From Albidovulum marisflavi (GTDB lineage: Bacteria; Pseudomonadota; Alphaproteobacteria; Rhodobacterales; Rhodobacteraceae), in the NCBI RefSeq assembly GCF_025751435.1, contig NZ_JAOWKY010000001.1:549001-613000 (forward strand): a DNA stretch of 64,000 nt, in the 5' to 3' direction. Under the pieces are notes generated by a model. That model did no database searches. It saw nothing but the letters and a program-made list of their open reading frames with translations, and had not been told where the DNA came from. The translations under genes were made by a program, and so were the position numbers. This document shows, piece after piece, positions 8,941-17,478 of the stretch. Within the stretch, counting starts at the first letter, position 1; the number at the start of each line of letters is the position of its first letter.

Positions 8941-10818
8941 TCAGCCCCCCGCGTGGAAGAAATCGTAGACCGTCTGCGCGACCTTCTCCGAAATCCCCTC
9001 GACGGCCTTCAGGTCGTCGAGGCCGGCGCGGCTGACGGCCTTGGCCGATCCGAAATGCTGCAACAGCGCGCGCTTGCGGGTCGCGCCGACGCCCGGAACC
9101 TCGTCCAAGGGCGTCGCGCCCACCGCCTTGGCGCGCTTGGCGCGGTGCGCGCCGATGGCCCAGCGGTGCGCCTCGTCGCGCAGCCTCTGGACGAAGTAGA
9201 GCACGGGCGAATTGTGGGGCAGCGCGAAGGGCGGCTTTCCGGGACGGTGGAATTCTTCCTTGCCCGCGTCGCGGTCAACGCCCTTGGCGACGCCCAGCAT
9301 TGGCACATCCTCCACGCCAAGTTCCTCCATGATCTCCTGGACCGCGGACACCTGGCCCGCGCCGCCGTCGATCAGGATCAGGTCGGGCCAGGCTGGCGTC
9401 TCGCGGTCGGGATCCTCTTTCAGCAGGCGCTGGAAGCGGCGGGTCAGGACCTCCTTCATCATCCCGAAGTCGTCCCCGGGTGTCAGCTCCGTCCCCTTGA
9501 TGTTGAACTTGCGGTACTGGCCCTTGTCGAACCCGTCCGGCCCGGCGACGATCATGCCGCCGACGGCGTTCGTGCCCTGGATGTGGGAGTTGTCGTAGAC
9601 CTCGATCCGGCGGGGTGGGCCATCCAGATCGAACGCCTCTGCCAAGCCGTCCAGAAGCTTCGACTGCGCCGCGCTTTCGCTCAGCTTGCGGCCCAGGCTT
9701 TCGCGGGCGTTGCGGGCGGCATTTTCGACAAGCTCCGCCTTTTCGCCACGTTGGGGCACGGCGATTTCCACCTTGCGTCCCGCGCGATCCCCAAGCAGTT
9801 CGGTCATCAGGTCCGCGTTCTCGATCGGATGCGACAACAGGATCAGCCGGGGCGGCAGCTTGTCCGCGTAGAACTGGCCAAGGAAGGCTTCCAGCACCTC
9901 GGCCTCGTCCGCGCCCGATCCCGTCCTGGGATAGAAGTCGCGGTTGCCCCAGCTCTGGTTCGCCCGGATGAAGAAGACCTGGACGCAGGCTTGCCCCCCC
10001 TCCATGTGAAGGGCGACCACGTCGGCTTCGGCCACGCCGCGCGGGTTGATGCCCTGTGCGGACTGGACCTGCGTCAGCGCGCGGATGCGGTCGCGCAGCG
10101 CCGCCGCGCGTTCGAACTCCATCTCCTGGGACGCGGCGGCCATCTCTTCGGCGAGCTTCGCCTGGACCTGCGTTGTCTTGCCCTGCAAGAAACGTTCGGC
10201 ATCGGCGACAAGGTTTGCGTAGTCTTCCTTGCCGATGCGTCCGACGCAGGGCGCGGAACAGCGCTTGATCTGGTAAAGCAGGCACGGCCGGGAGCGGCTG
10301 GCGAACATGGCGTCCGAACAGTTGCGCAGCAGAAAGACCTTCTGCAGCTGGTTCAGCGTCCGGTTCACCGCCCCCGCGCTGGCGAAGGGGCCGTAGTAGT
10401 TGCCCTTTTCCTTTTTCGCGCCGCGGTGCTTCTTGATTTGCGAAAAGTCGGTTTCCTTGGACACGAGGATGTTGGGAAACGACTTGTCGTCGCGCAAGAG
10501 CACGTTGAAGTAGGGCTTCAGCTGCTTGATCAGGTTCTGTTCAAGCAGCAGCGCCTCGGTCTCCGTGCGCGTGGTCAGGAACATCATCGAGGCAGTGGCG
10601 TGGACCATGCGCGCGATGCGGGCGGAATGGCAGGTCGGGCGCGCATAGTTCGAAACCCGCGCCTTCAGGTTCCTGGCCTTGCCGACGTAAAGAACGCGCC
10701 CCTCGGCATCCAGCATGCGATAGACCCCCGGCTGTGCCGTCAGGGTCTTGATGTAGGACTGGATGACCGCATGGCCCCGCAGTGGGGACTCCGCGGCTTG
10801 GTCGAGGTCGTCAGTCAT
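8941..10818 (-). CDS. uvrC: excinuclease ABC subunit C
   Basis: The 625-aa protein contains an N-terminal GIY-YIG nuclease domain (PGVYRML...[14 protein letters not shown], about residues 32-60). A Cys-rich loop (CSAPCVGRI) and the UVR helical motif (about 215-250) come next. The C-terminal RNase H-like nuclease includes [15 protein letters not shown] and [10 protein letters not shown], and two helix-hairpin-helix motifs ([19 protein letters not shown]) lie at the end. It makes the dual incisions in nucleotide excision repair with UvrAB. It is transcribed away from a 300-base AT-rich region. Confidence 0.97.
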   Translation of the reverse strand: MTDDLDQAAESPLRGHAVIQSYIKTLTAQPGVYRMLDAEGRVLYVGKARNLKARVSNYARPTCHSARIARMVHATASMMFLTTRTETEALLLEQNLIKQLKPYFNVLLRDDKSFPNILVSKETDFSQIKKHRGAKKEKGNYYGPFASAGAVNRTLNQLQKVFLLRNCSDAMFASRSRPCLLYQIKRCSAPCVGRIGKEDYANLVADAERFLQGKTTQVQAKLAEEMAAASQEMEFERAAALRDRIRALTQVQSAQGINPRGVAEADVVALHMEGGQACVQVFFIRANQSWGNRDFYPRTGSGADEAEVLEAFLGQFYADKLPPRLILLSHPIENADLMTELLGDRAGRKVEIAVPQRGEKAELVENAARNARESLGRKLSESAAQSKLLDGLAEAFDLDGPPRRIEVYDNSHIQGTNAVGGMIVAGPDGFDKGQYRKFNIKGTELTPGDDFGMMKEVLTRRFQRLLKEDPDRETPAWPDLILIDGGAGQVSAVQEIMEELGVEDVPMLGVAKGVDRDAGKEEFHRPGKPPFALPHNSPVLYFVQRLRDEAHRWAIGAHRAKRAKAVGATPLDEVPGVGATRKRALLQHFGSAKAVSRAGLDDLKAVEGISEKVAQTVYDFFHAGG

Positions 10819-11119
10819 CTGTCATGATTCCGTTAGCCGGCTGCAATGTTACGTACTTGGGTGCAAGAGAAAACCTGTCCACGGTTTCTGTGGATAAGTC
10901 TGGTGATAATAATCCGGCACCCGGAAATTCTCCTTAGTTTGTTACCCGTTCGGCTATTTGCCTATTTTTTGAGCGATAAGCTAAGTCTTTGAAATATATT
11001 GATAAAAATATCAATGGTATGCAAATGACTGAAAATATTGAGAGAATCGTAACAATTGTGTGACCGCGGATCGCGACGTGCACAAGTCAAGGGTCCTGGT
11101 GGTCACAGGCAGCGTTTAT
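10819..11119. other. AT-rich 301-base intergenic region upstream of uvrC
   Basis: No gene is seen. From about 10900 to 11060 the base composition is clearly more AT-rich than the surroundings. It contains a perfect inverted repeat ATTGATA-AAAA-TATCAAT (10998-11015). The half-sites TTGAT/ATCAA resemble an FNR/FnrL box but are separated by six bases instead of four. The region must contain the uvrC promoter and the end of the SDR operon. Confidence 0.5.
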
Positions 11120-11908
11120 TCAGCCGATTCCGCGAATGTCCGGGGTCTTCCAGCCAAGGTGCTGCCCGCCGTCCACGCACAGAAGTTGGCCCGTCACGGC
11201 CGGCGCATCGAGGAAATATCCAAGCGCCGCGCAGATGTCGTCTGGGTTCGCGCCGCGCTCCAGGCACGAGGCGGCGCGCTGGCCGTCGAACTGCTCCTGC
11301 GGCTGGCGTTCGCCCCGCAGCGTCGATCCGGGACCGATCGCATTCACGCGGATATCGGGCGCCAGCGCCCTGGCCGCGGTCTGGGTGAAGGCCCACAGGC
11401 CCATCTTGGCGATCGTGTAGCTCATGAACTCTGGCGTCAGCTTGCGGACGCGCTGGTCCACCATGTTGACGACCAGCGCTTCCGACCGGCGGCCCCCCGG
11501 CCCCTCGGTCGCGCGCGGCGCCTGGCTGGCAAAGTGCTGTGTCAGGACGAACGGGGCCCGCAGGTTCGATTCCATGTGCCGGTCCCAGCTTTCGCGGGTC
11601 GCGGAACGGATGTTGTCATATTCGAAGATCGAGGCGTTGTTGATCAGGACCGTGAGTTCGCCCCCGAGTGCGGCGACGGCGCGGGACACCAGCGTTTCGG
11701 TCTGCGCCTCGTCCAGAAGATCCGCCTGCAGGACCTCGGCCCGGACGCCGCAGGTTCGCGCCTCCTCTGCCGTGGCCTGCGCGTCCGCGGCAGAACTTGC
11801 GTAGTGGATGGCGACATCCAGCCCGCGGCTGGCCAGGTAAAGCGCCATGTCGCGCCCCAGCCGCCTTGCCCCGCCGGTCACCAGCGCGCGTCCAGCGATC
11901 ATCGTCAT
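11120..11908 (-). CDS. SDR family oxidoreductase
   Basis: The 262-aa protein has the Rossmann motif TGGARRLG (about residues 10-17), NNAS (about 87-90), and the active-site Tyr and Lys in SYTIAKMGLWAF, as in classical short-chain dehydrogenases. It also has NAIGPG and a C-terminal VTGQLLCVDGGQHL. The TGGARRLG signature with ARALAP(D)IRVNAIGPG resembles the pteridine reductase/FolM subgroup, so a dihydromonapterin or dihydrofolate reductase role is possible but not shown. The start at 11908 overlaps the stop of the small zinc-ribbon gene (ATGA) and has GGAAGGGG upstream. Confidence 0.85.
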   Translation of the reverse strand: MTMIAGRALVTGGARRLGRDMALYLASRGLDVAIHYASSAADAQATAEEARTCGVRAEVLQADLLDEAQTETLVSRAVAALGGELTVLINNASIFEYDNIRSATRESWDRHMESNLRAPFVLTQHFASQAPRATEGPGGRRSEALVVNMVDQRVRKLTPEFMSYTIAKMGLWAFTQTAARALAPDIRVNAIGPGSTLRGERQPQEQFDGQRAASCLERGANPDDICAALGYFLDAPAVTGQLLCVDGGQHLGWKTPDIRGIG

Positions 11909-12075
11909 GACGTGCCCCTTCCGCAGTCGCAGTCGGCCTTGCCAACCAGGGGCCGCCCGCATGCCTTGCACCGCCGCATCCCGGCCCTGCCCGACCGGAT
12001 GCCTGGAACCCTGAAACGGCCGAACAGCGCCAGGACCGCCATCGCAATCAGGAAGAGCGTGACAACCTTGACCAT
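11905..12075 (-). CDS. 56-aa membrane-anchored zinc-ribbon protein
   Basis: A short frame runs between the sppA-like gene and the SDR gene. It starts with ATG three bases after the upstream stop and ends in a TGA that overlaps the SDR start. The product has one hydrophobic N-terminal segment (VVTLFLIAMAVLALFG) and a basic linker. It ends in a four-cysteine cluster (CKAC ... CDC, residues 38-51) typical of a tiny zinc ribbon. The tight spacing on both sides argues that it is a real gene and a coupling element. Function unknown; a membrane-bound assembly or quality-control helper for the neighbouring peptidase is a speculation. Confidence 0.72.
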   Translation of the reverse strand: MVKVVTLFLIAMAVLALFGRFRVPGIRSGRAGMRRCKACGRPLVGKADCDCGRGTS

Positions 12076-12078
12076 GAC

Positions 12079-12876
12079 CTAAAGCCCGTAGCGCGACCAG
12101 AGCGCGCGTTCCTCGGCCGCGTCCAGGACGGATCCGACAATTTGACCCGTGAAGCGCTGAAAGATCGAGCGCTTTACGCCGTAGGGGATCAACTTGACCT
12201 TGTCGCCGTAGATCGACTTCAGCTTCGGCACGACATGCGCAATCCCATCGGCCAGGCCCACGTCGACCGCGCCCTGACCCACCCAGATGTCCCCGGTGAA
12301 CAGGTCGCGCCCTTCGCGCAGCCGTGCGCCCCGGCGGCTGGCCACCTGGGCCTTGAATGCGTCGTGGATCGGTTCAAGGATCGCTTGCAGCCGCGCCACG
12401 TCTTCGGGCTTTTCCGGGCTGAAGGGATCAAGGAAGCTTTTCGAAGCGCCGGCGGTGTGCACGCGGCGCTCGATCCCGTGGCGGGCCAGGAATTCTGGAA
12501 AGCCGAAGCTGGAAGAGATGACACCGATCGAGCCGGTGACAGAGTTCGCGTCCAGCCAGATGTCATCGGCCGCCGTTGCCAGCCAGTAGCCGCCCGAGGC
12601 TGCCACGTCTTCGACGAAGGCGTGGACGGGGATCTTGCGCTCGTCCGCCAGACGGCGGATGCGTGCGGCGATCAGGGCGGATTGCACCGGCGAGCCGCCC
12701 GGCGAGTTGATGACAAGGGCCACCGCCCTGGGCTTGCCGCGGCGGAATGCGCGCTCGATGATGGGCGCAAGCGCGTGATCCGACAGGCTGCCACGGGCGC
12801 CTGCGGCGATGATGCCCTGAAGCCGGATGACGGAAACGCGCGGCCTGGGTCGGAAGATGTCGCGAATGGATCTCAT
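12079..12876 (-). CDS. S49 family peptidase (SppA/SohB-like)
   Basis: The 265-aa protein is the short form of the signal peptide peptidase family. It has VINSPGGSPVQ (oxyanion region), the nucleophile serine in DVAASGGYWLA, and NSVTGSIGVISSSFG. The lysine general base is expected near the start in this family. It lacks a clear N-terminal membrane anchor, unlike long SppA. It would degrade signal peptides or membrane-protein remnants. It heads a three-gene operon with the zinc-ribbon protein and the SDR enzyme, with spacings of three bases and an overlap. Confidence 0.9.
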   Translation of the reverse strand: MRSIRDIFRPRPRVSVIRLQGIIAAGARGSLSDHALAPIIERAFRRGKPRAVALVINSPGGSPVQSALIAARIRRLADERKIPVHAFVEDVAASGGYWLATAADDIWLDANSVTGSIGVISSSFGFPEFLARHGIERRVHTAGASKSFLDPFSPEKPEDVARLQAILEPIHDAFKAQVASRRGARLREGRDLFTGDIWVGQGAVDVGLADGIAHVVPKLKSIYGDKVKLIPYGVKRSIFQRFTGQIVGSVLDAAEERALWSRYGL

Positions 12877-12991
12877 GGATAGCGATTTAGCCTTTCAGGA
12901 CGTCCGTCACAATGGAAAGCGGCATGAAACCGCGATCCGGTCGCGGGTTCGGCCCTGGCGGGCGCGCCGTGGCCCATGTCTACCGCGATTG

Positions 12992-13474
12992 CTAGGCTGT
13001 CACGCGGATGCGCAAGGGGCGGCCCTCGAAGATTGTCTCCATCGAGAAATGGCCCGTTACGGTCTCGAGATCGCCGACAGAGATCATCTGCTGGTAGACC
13101 GCATCGTATCCGGCCATCGAGGTCGTCACGACCTTGAGGAAGTAATCCCACTCGCCGCCGATCCTGTGAAACTCGGCGATTTCCGGGATGGACTCGATCT
13201 TCGCGCGAAAACGGCTTGACCACTCGGGCGAATGGTTTCGCGTCTTGACGAAGACCATGACCGTCAGGTCAAGCCCCAGGGTCCGCGCGTTCAGCCGGGC
13301 CGAGGTCCCGCTGATGATCCCGTCCTGCGTCAGACGCTGCATCCGCCGCCAGCAGGCATTCTGCGACAGCCCGACCCGATCCGCGATTTCTCGTTGCGAC
13401 AGGGAACCGTCCGCCTGGATGCAGGTCAGGATGGATTGGTCGATCTTGTCGATTTTCATCCAAAAGCCGTTCAT
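12992..13474 (-). CDS. Lrp/AsnC family transcriptional regulator
   Basis: The roughly 160-aa protein has an N-terminal winged helix (IDQSILTCIQADGSLSQRE, recognition helix SQNACWRRMQRL) and a C-terminal RAM ligand-binding domain (GGEWDYFLKVVTTSMAGYD). It belongs to the feast/famine regulators that bind amino acids. Start is uncertain: ATG 13474, ATG 13459 or TTG 13483, none with a clear Shine-Dalgarno site. It is divergent from the class V aminotransferase and almost certainly controls it through the 80-base gap, which holds a short palindrome. The effector is likely an amino acid substrate of that enzyme. Confidence 0.9.
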   Translation of the reverse strand: MNGFWMKIDKIDQSILTCIQADGSLSQREIADRVGLSQNACWRRMQRLTQDGIISGTSARLNARTLGLDLTVMVFVKTRNHSPEWSSRFRAKIESIPEIAEFHRIGGEWDYFLKVVTTSMAGYDAVYQQMISVGDLETVTGHFSMETIFEGRPLRIRVTA

Positions 13475-13490
13475 ATGACCCAAAATTAGG

Positions 13491-13501
13491 TAGGATTCCT
13501 A
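13491..13501. promoter_or_regulatory. palindrome in the Lrp/aminotransferase divergent gap
   Basis: TAGGA-T-TCCTA is a perfect 11-base palindrome just upstream of the Lrp-type gene and about 65 bases upstream of the aminotransferase start. Its position fits an autoregulatory operator of the Lrp-family protein. It is short enough that chance is possible. Confidence 0.4.
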
Positions 13502-13565
13502 TCAAACAAGTGATGATTTGGCGATCCCCTGCAAGCATCATTGCGCCGCAGGACAGGAGACCGCC

Positions 13566-15035
13566 ATGACGATGACCGCTTTCGACCGCTTTCGCGCAAC
13601 CCTTGGCACCGAGGCCATTCCCGCACGGATCCATGACGCGGTCATCGGCAAGGACACGGTGATCGACGGCCCCTTTGGCGCCAGGGCGATGCTTTACGCG
13701 GACTATGTCGCCTCGGGGCGTGCGATCCGGCAGGTGGAAACCTTCGTGATGGAAGAGGTCCTGCCGTGGTACTCGAACAGCCACACCGAGGCGTCCCACT
13801 GCGGTGGCGTCATGACCCGGCTCCGGCGCGAGGCGCGCTTGGTCATCCGCGCGCTATGTGGGGCGGGCGAGGAAACGGCCGTTATCTTCGCCGGGTCAGG
13901 CGCGACCGCGGGGATCAACCGCCTGGTGCATCTGCTGGGTGTCGCGGCCGCCGCACGGCGCGGCGAACGCCCGTTGGTGATCATCGGACCCTATGAGCAT
14001 CACTCAAACATCCTTCCCTGGCGCGAAAGCGGGGCCGAGGTGATCGAGATTCCCGAAGACGCGGATGGGGGCCCGGATCGGCGCGCGCTTGCGCGGGCCC
14101 TGGAGGGCGCAGCGGGCAGAGGGCTTGTCGTGGGCAGCTTTTCCGCTGCGTCCAACGTGACGGGCATCCTGTCCGACGTCGTGGGCATCACCCGGCAACT
14201 CAAGGCCGCCGGTGCGCTGGCGGTGTGGGACTATGCCGGCGGCGGGCCCTATCTGCCGATCCGGATGACGCCCGCCGCCGATGCCGCGATCGACGCCATC
14301 GTCACCTCGCCGCACAAGTTCATCGGTGGTCCGCAGGCCTCGGGCATTCTGCTGATGCGCCGCGCCGCGGTCGCGGCTTCGGTTCCGACCTTGCCCGGTG
14401 GCGGCACCGTTCGCTTCGTCTCGCCCGAGACGCATGACTATGCCCGCAATGTCGAAGCGCGGGAGGAGGCGGGAACGCCGAACGTCGTCGGTGACATCCG
14501 CGCCGCGCTGGCCTTCATCGTGAAGGACGCGATAGGCCAATCCTTCATCAATGCCCGCAACGCCGCCCTGCGCGACCGCGCGCTGTCGGCCTGGAAAGGC
14601 TGTGACCGGATCGAGATCCTGGGCAATTGCATGACCGAACGCCTTCCGATCTTTTCGTTCCGCATCCGGGACGGTCGCGGCGGCCATATCCATCAGCAAC
14701 TCGCAACGCGGATGCTGTCGGACCTGCACGGGATCCAGGCGCGCGGCGGCTGCGCCTGCGCGGGCCCCTATGTCCACCGCCTTCTGGGGATCGGCAAGGC
14801 AGAATCCGAAGCCCTGCGCCTGGCGATCCTGTCCGGGCAGGAGACGCTGAAGCCCGGCTTCGTGCGGCTGAACTTCAGCTACCTCCTTTCGGATCAGGAG
14901 GCTGACAGGATCATCGCCGCGGTGCTCGGCCTGGCGCGGGACGCGGAACATCAGCTTGCGTTCTATGACTGTGACCCGGCCACCGCGATCTTCACGCCGC
15001 GTGCCCGGCCGGCGGATCAGGCGCCGCGCCCCTGA
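13566..15035 (+). CDS. class V aminotransferase (cysteine desulfurase-like fold)
   Basis: The 489-aa protein starts at ATG 13566 behind GGACAGGAGA. Fold-type I class V motifs are present: SNSHTEASH (about residues 70-78), GPYEHHSNILPWR (141-153), VWDYAGGGPYLPI, and the PLP lysine in SPHKFIGGPQASG (Lys251). A late GGCACAGPY may supply the desulfurase-like cysteine. It resembles SufS/CsdA-related enzymes of unknown substrate rather than IscS, with an extended C-terminus. The Lrp-type neighbour suggests induction by an amino acid. The 3' end overlaps the convergent GlxA-type gene by 19 bases. Confidence 0.85.
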   Translation: MTMTAFDRFRATLGTEAIPARIHDAVIGKDTVIDGPFGARAMLYADYVASGRAIRQVETFVMEEVLPWYSNSHTEASHCGGVMTRLRREARLVIRALCGAGEETAVIFAGSGATAGINRLVHLLGVAAAARRGERPLVIIGPYEHHSNILPWRESGAEVIEIPEDADGGPDRRALARALEGAAGRGLVVGSFSAASNVTGILSDVVGITRQLKAAGALAVWDYAGGGPYLPIRMTPAADAAIDAIVTSPHKFIGGPQASGILLMRRAAVAASVPTLPGGGTVRFVSPETHDYARNVEAREEAGTPNVVGDIRAALAFIVKDAIGQSFINARNAALRDRALSAWKGCDRIEILGNCMTERLPIFSFRIRDGRGGHIHQQLATRMLSDLHGIQARGGCACAGPYVHRLLGIGKAESEALRLAILSGQETLKPGFVRLNFSYLLSDQEADRIIAAVLGLARDAEHQLAFYDCDPATAIFTPRARPADQAPRP

Positions 15036-15985
15036 CGCAGGTCGCGCGGCGTGACGCCGAACTCGGCCGAGAAGGCCCGGGTCATGGCAGAGGCATCCCT
15101 GTAGCCGCATCGCAGTGCGATTTCGGACACGGGGTAGGTCGACTGCTCGACATAGCGACGCGCCGCCGACAGGCGCAGACTGCGATAGACGCTGCGCGGG
15201 CCCGCACCAAGTTCGGCAGCGAAACGCGACTCGAGCTCGCGCAGGCCAACACCCAGCTTTCGCGCGACCTCGGGCAGGGGAAGGGGGTCCTCGACATGCT
15301 TGCGCATCAGCGCGATCGCCGATTCCACAAGACGCCCGCGCGGCCTGCGGCGCAGCGGTTCTTCGGGGCGCTCCACGTCGGCGGACATGAACAGCGCCGA
15401 AACCTCCAGCCGCATCCCCTCGCCCAGAAGGTCGCCGACAAGCCGCGTGGTCAGGTCGAAGGCCGTCATGGCCCCGCCCGACGACATGAGCGTTCCGTCG
15501 ATGACGTAACGGCGATGTTCGACCTCGACCTCGGGAAAGGTTTCGGCGAAGGCATCGATCTCGTCCCAGTGGATGGTGGCACGGCGACCCTTCAGCAGCC
15601 CTGCCCGCGCCATCAGCCAGCTGCCCATGTCCATCCCCGCGATGGCGCCGTGCCGTCCCGCCGCTTCGCGGAGCGCCGACAGGCAACGCGGCGTCGCATG
15701 CGCACGGGCATCGTAGCTGGGCATGATGAAAAGCACATCGGCCCGATCGGCCTCGGCCAGCGAAGAATGCGGCAGGACCGGCAGACCCGAGGATGACGTG
15801 ACGCCCGCCCCGTCCAAGGTCACGAAGCGCCAGTCGAAGACCTGCCGCCGCGCGATCGTGTTGGCCGCGCGCAACGGTTCGACCACATTGGCCAGACAGT
15901 GCATCGAGAAACGCTCGAAAAGCCACAACAGGACCCTGTGGCTACGGTCTGCGTTTTTTGTCCAGATCGGCATGATTGAAGTCAT
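15017..15985 (-). CDS. GlxA-type AraC regulator (DJ-1/PfpI-like N-domain)
   Basis: The protein of about 322 aa combines an N-terminal DJ-1/PfpI-like domain (VLLWLFERFSMHCLANVVEPLRAAN...; MDMGSWLMARAGLL) with two C-terminal AraC helix-turn-helix motifs (LPEVARKLGVGLRELESRF and SEIALRCGYRDASAMTRAF). This architecture includes the carnitine and glycine-betaine regulators CdhR and GbdR. Start at ATG 15985 or 15973 is uncertain. It is divergent from the acyl-CoA dehydrogenase 70 bases away, suggesting it activates that catabolic operon. Confidence 0.9.
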   Translation of the reverse strand: MTSIMPIWTKNADRSHRVLLWLFERFSMHCLANVVEPLRAANTIARRQVFDWRFVTLDGAGVTSSSGLPVLPHSSLAEADRADVLFIMPSYDARAHATPRCLSALREAAGRHGAIAGMDMGSWLMARAGLLKGRRATIHWDEIDAFAETFPEVEVEHRRYVIDGTLMSSGGAMTAFDLTTRLVGDLLGEGMRLEVSALFMSADVERPEEPLRRRPRGRLVESAIALMRKHVEDPLPLPEVARKLGVGLRELESRFAAELGAGPRSVYRSLRLSAARRYVEQSTYPVSEIALRCGYRDASAMTRAFSAEFGVTPRDLRQGRGA

Positions 15986-16054
15986 AAGCTGCACGAAAAC
16001 CGCGGGCAATCCCTGCTAGCGATATTCCAGCGCCCCATCCCGGAAGGACTGCCC

Positions 16055-17218
16055 ATGCATTTCGGCCTGACCGAAGAACAGCAGATGATCGTCGACACCA
16101 CGCGTGCCTTCGTCGAAAACGAACTCTACCCGCACGAATTGACGATCGAACGCACCGGCCACCTGCCGATGGAACTTGTCAAGGATCTGCAGGCCAAGGC
16201 GATGGCGGCGGGACTTTATGCCGCCAACATGCCCGAAGAGGTCGGCGGCGCGGGCCTCGATACCCTGACCTGGCTGCTCTACGAAAAGGAGCTGGGTCGG
16301 GCGAACTACGCTCTGCACTGGACCTGCGTGGCGCGCCCTTCGAACATCCTTCTGGCGGGCAACGACGAACAGCGGGAGCAGTACCTCTATCCCTGCATCC
16401 GTGGCGAGACATGGGACTGCCTTGCCATGACCGAACCCGGCGCGGGATCGGACCTGCGCGGCATGAAGGCATCCGCGCGGCAGGACGGCGACGACTGGAT
16501 CCTGAACGGGACCAAGCACTTCATCAGTCATGCCGACATCGCCGGCTTCGCCATCGTCTTCATGGCGACCGGCGAGGAACAGACGCCGCGCGGCCCGAAG
16601 AAGAAGATCACCGCCTTCTTCGTGGACAAGGGGACCAAGGGCTTTACCGTGCGCGAAGGCTACCGGAACGTCTCGCACAGGGGTTACACGAACGCGGTGC
16701 TTGAGTTCGACGACTGCCGCTTGAACAAGCGTCAGATCCTGGGCGAGGTGCACAAGGGGTTCGAGGTGGCCAACAGCTGGCTCGGCGCCACGCGGCTGCA
16801 GGTCGCCTCGACCTGCCTTGGGCGCGCGGAACGCGCGCTGGGACACGCGATTTCCTATGCCGCCGAACGTGAACAGTTCGGCCAGAAGATCGGCAAGTTC
16901 CAGGGTATATCCTTCAAGCTTGCCGACATGGCGATGGAACTGAAGGCGGCGGAACTGCTGACGCGGGAAGCCGCCTGGAAATACGATCAGGGCACCGTGA
17001 CCGAAGCCGACATGTCGATGGCCAAGCTGAAGGCGACCGAGGTCCTGGCCCATATCGCGGACGAGGCGATCCAGATCCATGGCGGCATGGGCCTCATGGA
17101 TGAACTGCCCCTTGAGCGGATCTGGCGCGACGCGCGCGTCGAGCGGATCTGGGAAGGCACCTCGGAGATACAGCGCCACATCATCAGCCGGGAACTGCTG
17201 CGTCCCTTCGGCGCCTGA
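16055..17218 (+). CDS. acyl-CoA dehydrogenase (CaiA-like)
   Basis: The 387-aa flavoprotein has the standard family organisation: LTEEQQMIVDTTRAFVE at the N-terminus, AMTEPGAGSDLRGMKA (FAD/substrate loop), the adenine-binding QIHGGMGLMDELPLER, and WEGTSEIQR near the C-terminus. It would oxidise an acyl-CoA to the 2-enoyl-CoA, passing electrons to ETF. A GGAAGGA site precedes ATG. Context (GlxA regulator, CoA ligase, CaiD-like hydratase, CaiB-like transferase nearby) makes a gamma-butyrobetainyl/crotonobetainyl-CoA-like substrate plausible, but ordinary short-chain substrates cannot be excluded. Confidence 0.92.
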   Translation: MHFGLTEEQQMIVDTTRAFVENELYPHELTIERTGHLPMELVKDLQAKAMAAGLYAANMPEEVGGAGLDTLTWLLYEKELGRANYALHWTCVARPSNILLAGNDEQREQYLYPCIRGETWDCLAMTEPGAGSDLRGMKASARQDGDDWILNGTKHFISHADIAGFAIVFMATGEEQTPRGPKKKITAFFVDKGTKGFTVREGYRNVSHRGYTNAVLEFDDCRLNKRQILGEVHKGFEVANSWLGATRLQVASTCLGRAERALGHAISYAAEREQFGQKIGKFQGISFKLADMAMELKAAELLTREAAWKYDQGTVTEADMSMAKLKATEVLAHIADEAIQIHGGMGLMDELPLERIWRDARVERIWEGTSEIQRHIISRELLRPFGA

Positions 17219-17221
17219 GGC

Positions 17222-17293
17222 GGGGGGCTGTTTGCCCCCCGGCTCCGGGCACGCCCGGAGCTCCCCCCAAGGATATTTGAGAAAAGAAGAAGA
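17222..17293 (+). terminator. double hairpin plus conserved intergenic motif
   Basis: Right after the dehydrogenase stop there are two perfect hairpins: GGGGGGC-tgttt-GCCCCCC (17222-17240) and GCTCCGGG-cacg-CCCGGAGC (17242-17261). They are followed by CCCCCCAAGGATATTTGAG and an A/G-rich tail. I know closely similar hairpin-plus-GGATATTTG sequences as frequent intergenic elements of Rhodobacterales; they probably act as terminators or mRNA 3'-end stabilisers. Confidence 0.6.
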
Positions 17294-17370
17294 AACAGAA
17301 TGTTAACCTCGTCACGCAATTCTGAGGTCGCGGTACAGGCGGGGACGCCGATGATCGCAAAAGGAGAAGG

Positions 17371-17410
17371 CGCTCCGCTCCTTCAGGGGCGGAGCGTTTC
17401 TTTTGTCTTC
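17371..17410 (+). terminator. rho-independent terminator
   Basis: CGCTCCGC (17371-17378) pairs with GCGGAGCG (17389-17396) and is followed by TTTCTTTTGTCTT. It lies 150 bases after the acyl-CoA dehydrogenase and 70 bases before the CoA ligase, so those two genes may be separate transcription units. A further GGGGGTCCGGGGGC...GCCCCCGG inverted stretch follows at about 17427-17450. Confidence 0.65.
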
Positions 17411-17478
17411 CTTTCAACAATATTCCGGGGGTCCGGGGGCAGGGCCCCCGGCGCCGGGCACCTTTCGGGACGCATGGC

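Noticed and set aside
8953-10827. A 624-codon plus-strand frame opposite uvrC
   Set aside because: uvrC on the minus strand is certain from its nuclease and HhH motifs; the opposite frame is a mirror of its codon bias.
10998-11015. Calling the palindrome upstream of uvrC an FNR box
   Set aside because: The half-sites fit, but the spacer is six bases, not four, so I list it only as an inverted repeat.
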